From NCBI GenBank assembly GCA_028818755.1, contig JAPPNF010000170.1:53352-117351 (forward strand): a stretch of 64,000 nt of DNA, read 5' to 3'. Every line of letters starts with the position of its first letter. Position 1 is the stretch's first letter. Shown here piece by piece: positions 55,845-63,914 of this stretch. The position numbers and the translations under genes are program-made. Under the pieces are notes generated by a model that was not told where the DNA came from, did not search any database, and saw nothing but the letters and a program-made list of their open reading frames with translations. This DNA comes from Deltaproteobacteria bacterium (GTDB lineage Bacteria > Desulfobacterota > Binatia > UBA9968 > JAJDTQ01).

Positions 55845-56663
55845 ATGGTGATACGTGAAGTCGCTGACGGTTCCACCTACGTAAGCACGCAGGAAGAGCA
55901 CGCCGAGCTCTCGGCGCAGTTCGCCGCGCACTGGGGCAACGACCGGTTCGAGCGCCTCCGGCCCTACGACACCATGGTCTTCGCCACCACGTACCACGAC
56001 AGCGGCTACCGCGAATGGGAAGGAGTGCCGCCGATGGACGCGGCAAAGGGGCGGCCCTACGGCCATCGCGAGCGGATCCCGGACTTCGAGGCCACCGAGT
56101 TGACCGCCTACCGGCGAAACGTGGACTGGGTGCGTGGCCACGATCTTTACGCAGGCGTGCTGGTTTCCATGCACCGCACCGGCCTGTGGCGCGGCCGCTA
56201 CGACGTCCTTACCAGCCCCAAGCCGCGGGTGCGCGAGCTGAGCGCCTCGGTGCAGGCAGCGCTGGATGGCCTCGAAGCACAGCAGCGACAGGACAAGGCC
56301 ACGCTCGCCCCCGGCAACGCCGGTTTCGAAGAGGAGTTGTGGATCAACTACCGCATGCTTCAGCTCTTCGACCTGCTGTCCCTCTACTTCTGCTGCGACG
56401 GCTACCGCGACAACGGCTTCAAGGAAGAGTGCCTCGCACCCATTCCCGCAGGCTACGCACCCGACAACAGCGTCGACCTGCGCATCACCCCGAACCCGGA
56501 CGGTTCGGTGCGGATGGATCCCTACCCCTTCGACATCGCGCCGCTCCAGGTTACGGTGCGCGCGCGGCGTATGCCGGCCGGTCAGTATGACTCGGAGGCG
56601 GACGCCCGCGCCGCGTACTACAAGACGCCTGCCGGACTGCTGCAATTCCAGGTCAGCAACTGA
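55845..56663 (+). CDS. DUF3891 family protein
   Basis: A 272-aa protein of the DUF3891 family, biochemical role unknown. Conserved His/Asp/Tyr-rich motifs suggest a metal-dependent hydrolase-like, HD-type fold: HAELSAQFAAHWGNDRF, FATTYHDSGYREWEG, VSMHRTGLWRGRY, and LWINYRMLQLFDLLSLYFCC. AAAGGAGG lies 8 nt upstream of the ATG. It is divergent from the phosphodiesterase-ligase pair. A fragment of a second copy lies at 42875-42964. Confidence 0.85.
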   Translation: MVIREVADGSTYVSTQEEHAELSAQFAAHWGNDRFERLRPYDTMVFATTYHDSGYREWEGVPPMDAAKGRPYGHRERIPDFEATELTAYRRNVDWVRGHDLYAGVLVSMHRTGLWRGRYDVLTSPKPRVRELSASVQAALDGLEAQQRQDKATLAPGNAGFEEELWINYRMLQLFDLLSLYFCCDGYRDNGFKEECLAPIPAGYAPDNSVDLRITPNPDGSVRMDPYPFDIAPLQVTVRARRMPAGQYDSEADARAAYYKTPAGLLQFQVSN

Positions 56664-56687
56664 CCACCGTCGCTCTCTAAAAAATTC

Positions 56688-56716
56688 TTGACAGACCGCT
56701 ACGCTTGTGGTTTATC
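56688..56716 (+). promoter_or_regulatory. Sigma-70 promoter of the hydrolase-kinase operon
   Basis: A perfect TTGACA (56688-56693), a 17-nt spacer and TTTATC (56711-56716). The predicted start of transcription, near 56723, falls inside the 30-bp palindrome that follows. Confidence 0.75.
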
Positions 56717-56720
56717 ACAA

Positions 56721-56750
56721 CCCTAACCGTACCCATGGGTACGGTTAGGG
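56721..56750. promoter_or_regulatory. 30-bp perfect palindrome, likely repressor operator
   Basis: The left half CCCTAACCGTACCCA is followed directly by its exact reverse complement. It contains the 9-4-9 motif AACCGTACC-N4-GGTACGGTT (56725-56746), which recurs before the protease gene and, weakly, before tetR. Its position on the start site fits a repressor operator. It could also form a 5' mRNA stem. Confidence 0.75.
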
Positions 56751-56786
56751 ACTCGAACAAAGGAGCGGTCACCGGACCTTCAAACC

Positions 56787-57968
56787 ATGGATGCAGCAGC
56801 CCAGCCTATGGACCGCATCCACGTCTACTATGCGACCAATCGGCGTCACCGCGGACTCGACCGCTGGCAGCCGACCGGATACGGCATCGAACCGAGCAAG
56901 GACGGCACCGAGAACCTGCGGTTCGGCATGGTGACGCTCCCCTGTGACGGCAGGAAGGTCGCCGAATGCCTCGAAGCGGACTGTGGATTCGGAACCGGCG
57001 ACGGCATTCGGCTCGAAAAATACCTCATTCAACAGCGGCGCATCGCCACCATCGAGGCGTTCCGCGAAGATCTTCGGAAGGAACAAAACGAGTCCACCCA
57101 ACCGCGAAAGAGCCTCGGCTCGACGCATGCCTTCTCTGAACTACGCGACAAGATGGTCGCCGGCGACCATGTCCTCATCTACGTCCACGGTTTCAACGTT
57201 TCTTGGTGGGAGGCCGTCGCATCCGCCGCCAGCCTGCAATGCATGCTGAACCGCCATTGCAGCCCCGACCCCGCAAACGATTCGACGCCGGTGCACGTCG
57301 TCCTGTTTACTTGGCCTTCCGACGGCCGCGCGATCCCCTACTGGTCCTACTTCTCCGACCGCAGCGACGCCAAGGTCTCCGGGTACGCTTTCGGCCGCGG
57401 TCTCCTCAAACTCAGAGACTATCTCATCGACACACGCCGCCTCCGTCGCCACAGGGGCGAACCGTCCTGCCGCCGGTCCGTATACCTGCTGTGCCATTCC
57501 ATGGGCAACTACGTCCTGTTGAACGCTCTGGAACGACTCACCAGCTACTCGATAGGGGGCCGCTTGCCCCGAATCTTCGAGCACATCTTCCTCTGCGCCG
57601 CCGATGTCGCTGCCGACGTGTTCCAGCCCGGAGAGCCCTTCCATCGACTTCCTCAAATGGCAAAGGGGGTCACCATCTACCACAACCGCGGCGACCTCAC
57701 CATGCCCGTTTCCGACTACACCAAGGGAAACACCGACCGTCTCGGTTGGGACGGCGCCGAATGGCCGGCCTATCTTCCCGACCGCGTGCATCAAGTCGAT
57801 TGTAGCCGTCTCGTCAGCGGGATTGTCGAGCACAGCTACTACAACTGCGGTGCGGTTAATGACGACATACGCCACTGCATCGACGGGCTGCCGCCCGACT
57901 CCCGGGACCGCACACGCGAGCCGGTACGGCATGGGTGGCCGAATGTGTGGAGGCTTGTAGACAACTAG
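56787..57968 (+). CDS. DUF900 alpha/beta hydrolase, paralogue 2
   Basis: A 393-aa paralogue of the 51745 gene, clearly similar along its full length. Motifs: YYATNRRHRG, VLIYVHGFNVSWWEAVAS, nucleophile elbow LLCHSMGNYVLLNAL, YHNRGDLTMPVSDY and DRVHQVDCSRLVSG. The ATG at 56808 aligns with the start of paralogue 1 and may be the true start. First gene of an operon with the 263-aa protein (73-nt gap) and the kinase. Controlled by a strong promoter and palindrome. Substrate unknown. Confidence 0.85.
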   Translation: MDAAAQPMDRIHVYYATNRRHRGLDRWQPTGYGIEPSKDGTENLRFGMVTLPCDGRKVAECLEADCGFGTGDGIRLEKYLIQQRRIATIEAFREDLRKEQNESTQPRKSLGSTHAFSELRDKMVAGDHVLIYVHGFNVSWWEAVASAASLQCMLNRHCSPDPANDSTPVHVVLFTWPSDGRAIPYWSYFSDRSDAKVSGYAFGRGLLKLRDYLIDTRRLRRHRGEPSCRRSVYLLCHSMGNYVLLNALERLTSYSIGGRLPRIFEHIFLCAADVAADVFQPGEPFHRLPQMAKGVTIYHNRGDLTMPVSDYTKGNTDRLGWDGAEWPAYLPDRVHQVDCSRLVSGIVEHSYYNCGAVNDDIRHCIDGLPPDSRDRTREPVRHGWPNVWRLVDN

Positions 57969-58041
57969 TCATCGAACGCCCAGCAACTGCGCTCCACAAA
58001 GTCGTGCGGGCACCGGCGGTGTCCCAAGGAGTCCAACTACC

Positions 58042-58833
58042 ATGGATTTCGAGCATTTGTTGTTTCTCCTGACGCGGTTCCTCCTCTGCCATAGGGCCAT
58101 CCGCATACAAGATACCGGGCCCGCCCCGAGCCTTTTCGGCCTAAACTTCAACTTCACCGATGCCAGAGTGATGCACATCGCCAATTTCACCATTAATGTC
58201 GACAATCATCGCCTCTCCTCGGAGCGTACACCGGTCCTGCCGTTGACCATCGAGACCCGCGACGGAGCGAAGTTTGATCTTCAGATTGCCGAGACAACAC
58301 CCCTTATCCAATCATCGCCATCACGTGAAGAAGTTCACGAAGAGCCCATGCATTACCACCTCGAACCCCATCTCGTCTTCGATCGTCCGGTTGAGGGACT
58401 CGACGAGTTCAAGGTCGCCGACCGCGCCAAAATACTGTTGTCTCGCAAGGCACCTACCATGGACTTCGTGCGCTGTGACGGCCTCGAAACAACACAACGG
58501 CTCTACCTCGACGCAGATCAACATTCGCGACCGATCGCTCTGAGGCTCGGGGGTCGCCGCATTCCGTTCAACCGCCGAACGCTCACCTGGGGCACGACCA
58601 AAAAGCAGCGTTGGACCTTCAAGCCCTTCTCTTTGAATCGACCTCAACGGATCGAAACGGATCCCCGCAATCCAACATTGCCCCAGACCCTGATTTCCGT
58701 TTTGGGGGATGTCTATGACGCCGCTTGGATGCTCACTCAACGCGACCTGCATCCCCCCGGCACGTTCCCGGAGCACTACCTGCTGCTTCACCAAAAGGAA
58801 AACGGAGACGACGATGCCCAGTCCGGACTATAG
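58042..58833 (+). CDS. Hypothetical protein between hydrolase and kinase
   Basis: A 263-aa protein I do not recognise. A hydrophobic N-terminal helix (MDFEHLLFLLTRFLLCHRAI) is followed by alternating strands typical of a beta-sandwich (FGLNFNFTDARVMHIANFTI, VLPLTIETRDGAKFDLQIAE) and a His-rich MHYHLEPH. No catalytic signature stands out. AAGGAG lies upstream of the ATG. Its end overlaps the kinase start by 20 nt, so the two are translationally coupled and it may be a regulatory or substrate-recognition partner of the kinase. Confidence 0.75.
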   Translation: MDFEHLLFLLTRFLLCHRAIRIQDTGPAPSLFGLNFNFTDARVMHIANFTINVDNHRLSSERTPVLPLTIETRDGAKFDLQIAETTPLIQSSPSREEVHEEPMHYHLEPHLVFDRPVEGLDEFKVADRAKILLSRKAPTMDFVRCDGLETTQRLYLDADQHSRPIALRLGGRRIPFNRRTLTWGTTKKQRWTFKPFSLNRPQRIETDPRNPTLPQTLISVLGDVYDAAWMLTQRDLHPPGTFPEHYLLLHQKENGDDDAQSGL

Positions 58834-61480
58834 CTTTGTCGCAACAACTTCCGATGCTGAGAACAGTGCGCCTATCGAGTACCGCTTTGTCGTGGATGAT
58901 GACGGCCAGCCTCGTAAACTGGGTGACGGTACATACGGCGTCGTATTCGAAGCCCAAGGTGCAGGCGATGAAAGGTGCGCGGTGAAGATTTTCTATCCTT
59001 TCGCCGAAAACTCCCCGTCAGCCGAACGCACCGCCGCCGAAATGAGGTCCGGCGTTACTGTGCTGGAAGCGCTCCGCATCACCAACGAGGAAAACTTGAT
59101 ATCGAATCTGGTCCTTTCAAAGGCATGGACGGAGCATTTTCTGAGCAGCCCCGCGTATGACAACCTCCAGGACGCGTTCGGTCAGCTCAACATCAAGGTG
59201 TCCAACAACGCGTTGGTGATGCCGCACTACGAGTGCACCTTAAAGGACGTCCTTGAGGCGGGAGCTCCCGCCAACCGCTTGGTGCGGGGCAACCCCTATC
59301 GCGACCACGGGACACCCGGTTATGACATCCTCCGAAGCCTCGCCGTAAGCGAGCGCGAGCGCCACGTGATCGGCATCGTCAGTCAGGTTGTCACCGGCCT
59401 GCGTGCCCTCCATGCCGCCAATCTCTTCCACCACGATATAAAGCCGTCGAACGTGATGTTGCGAAGCACTCAATTCCATGTGGATGTCGCTCTCGCAGAT
59501 TTCGGTTTTCTGAAGCCCACCGTCGACCGCGGAGACGGAGGCTATCCGGCACAATTTCCCTTCGGCACGCGCCACTACCGCTCACCGGAACAGAAGGACT
59601 ACTTCGACGTTTGTGATGTGACCGTATTTCCCAGCAGGGACAAGGAGCATCTGGTCTTGGAAACCCTGGACAGGAAGTTTCGCGACACGCTCATCGAGAC
59701 CGGGGACATCGCTCGCTTTTCCAAGGAACTCGACGGTCCCGGATACCAAGTACGCCACGTCGAGCACCTTCCCGAGCGGAAATCACTCATCTACCTGCGC
59801 CCGGAACGCGCTACGGAGGCGGAGGATGCACGAACGCAAGTGATGTTTTACAAGAAACCATCGCTCCGTACCGACGTATTCGGCGTAGGAGCCTTGCTCT
59901 TCGACCTCCTTACCACCGGGCGGTCCCCTGAGTGCTTCTACGACTACCTGCGTCCATTCGACCGCACCGACCAGAACCAGGTTCCCGCCGTGAGCCTGAT
60001 CGTGGAGCGATATCGCGCCACCGCCAGCGCCAACTCCACATCATCCGATCTCGCGCCGCTCTTCGAGCAGATTCGCGACAATCTCCAGGGGCGCTTTCCG
60101 TCCGCCGAGATAGTAACCGTACTCCTGCGATGCATGCTTTCTCAAGCACCCGATTCATACTATTGCACCGCCCTGGCGGATGACGGCGTCGTGGACCGCA
60201 AAAAACTCTTCTCCGCCATTCAAGACGATCTATCGCACCTCGGAGGCAGCAGTGAAGTTCCGATCATGGTCAATACCAACCCCATCTGGGCCGGCGAACG
60301 CCTGGAAAGCGAAACGAGCGAAGCGGCCACCACGTTCCTCCGTGACATGCATGATTCCTTGAAACTCACAGGCCGAAAACGCATCGTGAAAGCCGCCTTG
60401 AGGTGGCGCCAACTCGTTCAAATGATCGGTAGAATCAGGAACCACGGCAAGTTCTTTGCGGATCTCAGTCCCAGCAACCTTCGATTCGAGCAAAGCGGCA
60501 GCGAAGTTACCTCCGTGGTGGAAAGTTACAAGTCCGAACAAGACTACCTGCTCGCTGCCCAGACCGGGTCGGCGTGGCGCCTCGAAACCACTGGCGACAC
60601 GGACAACTACGTCCCGGTTTGCCGACGCTTCGACGTGCGATCCGTCGAGGTGATGATGCCGCCGACAAAATACGGTGGACACGATGTTATTTCGGCCAAG
60701 GCGCGCTACACGGAGTCACTTCCGGTCTGGCGCAACAACCGGCCGGGGGATCTGCTTAGAACCATTGACGGCCGTGGGCGCTCAAGGCTTTTTCGTATTG
60801 TGACCATCGACACCGTGGGCGCGTGGCAACAGATGATGATTCAAGAGGTGACTTTCGGCAACACCGACACCGACGCGCCAAACCAGCGAGATGAGCAGGA
60901 AGGCGGCGCTGAAGCGGTTGCTGAAGAGCATTCGGGAATGGAAAAGGTGATCGGCTCCTTGATTCATCGCCTTTTTCCCATGAACTATTATTTGTCCATA
61001 ATGGCAACGTATCTTCACCACCTCTTCTTCGTCGATGGATCGACCGATGACGGGACGATTCCCCAGGCGGTGTGGTCGGTGCTTCAATCGGGGGCTTCCG
61101 GGCGCGAACATAGCTTCGTGGAGAGGCATGGTGGCGCGTCATTGAAGCGGCTTTGGTCCCGAAACGCGGAAGTTCCGGCAAGCGATGTACGATCATTGGC
61201 GGCGGGGATTTATCTGGATCTAATTTCCGCGGCCGAGGCTCGGGAAGGAACCGGGGATCCCGACGAGAGAGCCCTGTACGTGCAACTCTCCAACCTCAAT
61301 GATATCCTGGATGATGCGGTCACCCGTCTGTGTGGCTTCCGCGACCCCGGCGAACTCAGGGCGCTCCGTATCTCCGATATAGAGAGTATGTCCGACGATG
61401 CGGATGAAGCCGACACCAGGACGTTCTCCGACTATCTCCAGGTGCACCTCGACCGTAGACGTGGGTTCTTCTCCAAGTGA
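58814..61480 (+). CDS. Large eukaryotic-like Ser/Thr protein kinase with atypical features
   Basis: An 888-aa soluble protein. The kinase domain (about 33-400) has the Gly loop LGDGTYGVVF (36-45), Lys58 in CAVK, the catalytic loop HHDIKPSN (206-213, a His in place of the usual Arg), ADFG (228-231) and GTRHYRSPE (251-259). About 80 extra residues lie between that segment and the conserved TDVFGVG (353-359). The C-terminal 500 residues match nothing I know; they include ADLSPSNLRF, which resembles a second degenerate catalytic loop. No transmembrane or PASTA region. It is third in the hydrolase operon. All key catalytic residues are present, so it is probably active. Confidence 0.85.
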   Translation: MPSPDYSFVATTSDAENSAPIEYRFVVDDDGQPRKLGDGTYGVVFEAQGAGDERCAVKIFYPFAENSPSAERTAAEMRSGVTVLEALRITNEENLISNLVLSKAWTEHFLSSPAYDNLQDAFGQLNIKVSNNALVMPHYECTLKDVLEAGAPANRLVRGNPYRDHGTPGYDILRSLAVSERERHVIGIVSQVVTGLRALHAANLFHHDIKPSNVMLRSTQFHVDVALADFGFLKPTVDRGDGGYPAQFPFGTRHYRSPEQKDYFDVCDVTVFPSRDKEHLVLETLDRKFRDTLIETGDIARFSKELDGPGYQVRHVEHLPERKSLIYLRPERATEAEDARTQVMFYKKPSLRTDVFGVGALLFDLLTTGRSPECFYDYLRPFDRTDQNQVPAVSLIVERYRATASANSTSSDLAPLFEQIRDNLQGRFPSAEIVTVLLRCMLSQAPDSYYCTALADDGVVDRKKLFSAIQDDLSHLGGSSEVPIMVNTNPIWAGERLESETSEAATTFLRDMHDSLKLTGRKRIVKAALRWRQLVQMIGRIRNHGKFFADLSPSNLRFEQSGSEVTSVVESYKSEQDYLLAAQTGSAWRLETTGDTDNYVPVCRRFDVRSVEVMMPPTKYGGHDVISAKARYTESLPVWRNNRPGDLLRTIDGRGRSRLFRIVTIDTVGAWQQMMIQEVTFGNTDTDAPNQRDEQEGGAEAVAEEHSGMEKVIGSLIHRLFPMNYYLSIMATYLHHLFFVDGSTDDGTIPQAVWSVLQSGASGREHSFVERHGGASLKRLWSRNAEVPASDVRSLAAGIYLDLISAAEAREGTGDPDERALYVQLSNLNDILDDAVTRLCGFRDPGELRALRISDIESMSDDADEADTRTFSDYLQVHLDRRRGFFSK

Positions 61481-61505
61481 GGCACCGAGAAGACGGACCG
61501 GCTCC

Positions 61506-62111
61506 CTAGACTCCGTAGAGCCGGACAAAAATCTCGGCTGCTCGCGTTGCCCTCCCCTCAACTTCGGCTTCACAAGGCGTGCCAACATAACCCAAAAGCC
61601 GCCGAATCTGGACATCGCCGAGCAATAGCCCAACGAACGTATCAACGGCCTGATCCGTGTCTTCGACATCGAGAAGGCCGCGCGCGTGACACTGCTCCAG
61701 ATACTGGACGAAGGCGCGGCGAATCGGCTCGCGACCCACTGTGGCAAGGCTGTGGGCCAGCGCAGGTCCGGAGCACGCTTCGGAGATTGCGGCGCGGTTG
61801 ATGGAGACAGCGTTATCGCAGAGGAGGTGGGTGGCCAGTGCCCGGCCGAAGTCGGTGAGCGCGGTTTCGACCGAGGTGTCGCTGTCCAGGTGGCCGTTCA
61901 GGGCTACGCGGACCCGGACGGCGTTTCGGCGGATGACGGCCTCGAAGAGGCCCAGCTTGTCTCCGAACGAGGTATACAAGGTTTCCTTGGATGCCGAAGC
62001 TCGTTTTGCTACCTCGAGCATGGTGGTGTCGCGATATCCGCGCTCGGACAGAACCTCGGCCGCGACGTCGAGGATATGACCCCGGCGCGGTGTGCGGGAT
62101 GACTTTTTCAC
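61506..62111 (-). CDS. TetR/AcrR-family repressor
   Basis: A 201-aa one-component regulator. The N-terminal HTH is typical: RRGHILDVAAEVLSERGYRDTTMLEVAKRASASKETLYTSFGDKLGLFEAVI. The C-terminal ligand and dimer domain resembles the AefR-like group. It starts with GTG at 62111, with GGAGG 8 nt upstream. It is convergent with the kinase gene. The shared 9-4-9 palindrome in front of the hydrolase operon, the protease gene and, weakly, its own gene makes it the natural candidate regulator. The effector is unknown. Confidence 0.92.
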   Translation of the reverse strand: MKKSSRTPRRGHILDVAAEVLSERGYRDTTMLEVAKRASASKETLYTSFGDKLGLFEAVIRRNAVRVRVALNGHLDSDTSVETALTDFGRALATHLLCDNAVSINRAAISEACSGPALAHSLATVGREPIRRAFVQYLEQCHARGLLDVEDTDQAVDTFVGLLLGDVQIRRLLGYVGTPCEAEVEGRATRAAEIFVRLYGV

Positions 62112-62182
62112 TCACGCTTCCCTCCGGCAACGCCTAGATCCTCCCGGACCAACTCTAGCAGAACCCGTACGTGTGTCAATAT

Positions 62183-62204
62183 TCCCGTACTCTCAGGTAC
62201 TCTG
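62183..62204. promoter_or_regulatory. Weak tetR operator candidate
   Basis: TCCCGTACT-CTCA-GGTACTCTG has the same 9-4-9 spacing as the strong palindrome and matches each half at about six of nine positions. It lies about 75 nt upstream of tetR, where an autoregulatory site is expected. Confidence 0.4.
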
Positions 62205-62460
62205 GAAGGCGACCCCCACCGCCAGGCTGGTCACACGCCCCGCGTTCATCACCATGACCCGGTCCGACAACGCGAGGATCTCGTCCAGGTCGGCGGAGAC
62301 GAGCAGGATGGCGCAGCCTTGCCGCCTGAGCGAGAGGATCCGGGCGTGGATGAACTCGATGTCCAGCATGAAATGCTGATGGACCATGCCGATGCCGTAG
62401 GTGATGGCGTCGGCGGGCGCGGCGATGGCCGAGGGCCGGCCGTCGATCTCGATCCAGTCG
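62193..62460 (-). pseudogene. Relic of an ABC sugar/nucleoside importer ATPase
   Basis: In one frame: [20 protein letters not shown] then [11 protein letters not shown] joined directly to [14 protein letters not shown] then [20 protein letters not shown]. The Q-loop region and the H-loop region of an RbsA/NupO-like ATPase are fused, and Walker A, the signature motif and Walker B are missing. This is the product of an internal deletion. Confidence 0.75.
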
Positions 62461-62523
62461 TCCTTCGATCAGTTTCGAAAGGTACCTGCGCGTACGCATC
62501 GATCCCGGTACTCTCTTCGCCAT
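62455..62523 (-). pseudogene. Possible N-terminal relic of an IS256-type transposase
   Basis: After GGAGG and ATG the frame reads [20 protein letters not shown] then GRLD, like the first residues of some IS256-family transposases, and then shifts into the ABC relic. The family link is from memory and tentative. It would mark the deletion junction. Confidence 0.35.
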
Positions 62524-62660
62524 GGGCTGCCTCCTTGTAGCGCCAGCCTCTACCGGCGCCGGTTGGTGAATCCTCGACCAGGATGCACTCCCCTACCAAT
62601 TTCCAGCAAATTCAGGACTTCACCCTAACGCGATTTCCGCACTTGACTGGGCGAGGCCAC

Positions 62661-62696
62661 TTGGTGTACGCACAAGTCGTACCGTATGGTACGGTT
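62661..62696 (+). promoter_or_regulatory. Protease promoter with shared operator
   Basis: TTGGTG (62661-62666), an 18-nt spacer and TATGGT (62685-62690) form a plausible promoter. Across its -10 lies AGTCGTACC-GTAT-GGTACGGTT (62675-62696). The right half is identical to that of the 56721-56750 palindrome and the left half matches seven of nine bases. The space 62524-62660 shows nothing else. Confidence 0.6.
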
Positions 62697-62730
62697 AGAA
62701 TGCGGGGATCTGTAAGGAAGTAGGCTCTTC

Positions 62731-63843
62731 GTGGAACCATTCACCAGGACAACAAGGCTCGGCCTGGTATCTGTTTCGTTGTTCGTATTTGTCGCGCTAA
62801 GCCCTGCGTCCCCGTTACGGGCGGGTATCGTCGGCCTGAGCGATGCTCATCTGGCCGTGTGGAGACTACACAACGACGAACCAATACAGAACCCGAAATT
62901 TGCAAAATATGAGGTGTCAACGGTTTTTGCCGTGAGCCCTAGGCATTTCGTGGGCACCGCCCACGGTTTCCGGGCCTTGAGCGTCGACAGGGCGGTTCCC
63001 ATACCGGGGCTCGTGGTTACTCGGGGTCAAGGTTCTACGGCCGTCATTCTACGCATCGATAGGGTATTGCGTGTATCGGAGATTCATGACTTGGCGTTGT
63101 TCACAACCACGAAAAGGGTCAAACACTGGCTGAGATTGGCCCCTAGTTCACAGAGGCTCGCGCACCTCACCGCAATCGGCTACCCCGGAGGGAGCAAACA
63201 AAGAACAATGCGACCAGTCGGACGGGCAAGCAGGGACCGCTTTGGTTGGGAATTCCAGTTGCCGGTCGATGTGGCCGAGCTCAAGTCAGGCAGCGGGTCT
63301 CCTGTATTGGATGCTCGCGGGCGGGTAGTCGGCGTATTTTTTCGAGCCTTTTCCAATATGGCTACAGCACTATCCGTAGAGAGTCTCAGGCCGTTCGGAT
63401 GGACCCGAGAGGACACGAGATGGGTCTCGTGCGGCGACAGATCCTTCAGACGTTGTCACGAAGCGGCGTTGGAAAATGTCCGGGAACGCGCGAGGAAAAA
63501 GGACCCGATCGCCCAGGGCAGGCAATGGCTACTATACACTCAAGGTGTGATAAACGGAAACCGCGCGTTCCTCGACTCCCTGAAGGAAGCAGCGGAGCAG
63601 AATGTCCGTTTCGCTCAACTCCAACTTGCTTTTGCGTATCACGAGGGAGATTTCGTCGCACCAAGCCGAAGCAAACGTGATCTCTGGTATCGACGGGCCA
63701 CGCGGGAGGGCAGTCCTCTCGCCGAATACAACCTGGCGCTCACTATCCGGCGGTCCGATCCAACCCGTGCCCGGGCGATGCTGCAGCGTCTCGCCGAGCG
63801 AGGTCTCGTTCTTGCAAGGGAGCGCTTGGAGGAATCGCGATAG
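62731..63843 (+). CDS. Secreted trypsin-like serine protease with Sel1-like repeats
   Basis: A 370-aa protein with a Sec signal peptide (about residues 1-31, hydrophobic LGLVSVSLFVFVALSP, ending LRAG). A chymotrypsin-fold protease follows, with the catalytic triad visible as FVGTAHGF (His), EIHDLALF (Asp) and KSGSGSPVLD (Ser). The C-terminal third has Sel1-like helical repeats (FAQLQLAFAYHEGDFV, LWYRRATREGSPLAEYNLAL). The GTG at 62731 is the start, with AAGGAAG upstream. The shared palindrome links it to the TetR regulon. Target unknown. Confidence 0.82.
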   Translation: MEPFTRTTRLGLVSVSLFVFVALSPASPLRAGIVGLSDAHLAVWRLHNDEPIQNPKFAKYEVSTVFAVSPRHFVGTAHGFRALSVDRAVPIPGLVVTRGQGSTAVILRIDRVLRVSEIHDLALFTTTKRVKHWLRLAPSSQRLAHLTAIGYPGGSKQRTMRPVGRASRDRFGWEFQLPVDVAELKSGSGSPVLDARGRVVGVFFRAFSNMATALSVESLRPFGWTREDTRWVSCGDRSFRRCHEAALENVRERARKKDPIAQGRQWLLYTQGVINGNRAFLDSLKEAAEQNVRFAQLQLAFAYHEGDFVAPSRSKRDLWYRRATREGSPLAEYNLALTIRRSDPTRARAMLQRLAERGLVLARERLEESR

Positions 63844-63914
63844 AAGCGTGAGAGGCTACCGTGCACCACCACGTGGAATACGGCAAAGGGACTTCATCCG
63901 CAAGAAGGACGTCC

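Noticed and set aside
55725-56645. N-terminal extension of the phosphodiesterase-like gene by about 300 residues
   Set aside because: The extension is antisense to DUF3891, which has its own strong Shine-Dalgarno and a decayed homologue at 42875; the phosphodiesterase motifs begin well downstream.
58814-61480. Pairing the kinase with known defence kinases such as Stk2
   Set aside because: The accessory genes and the long C-terminal region do not match what I know of Stk2; naming it would overreach.
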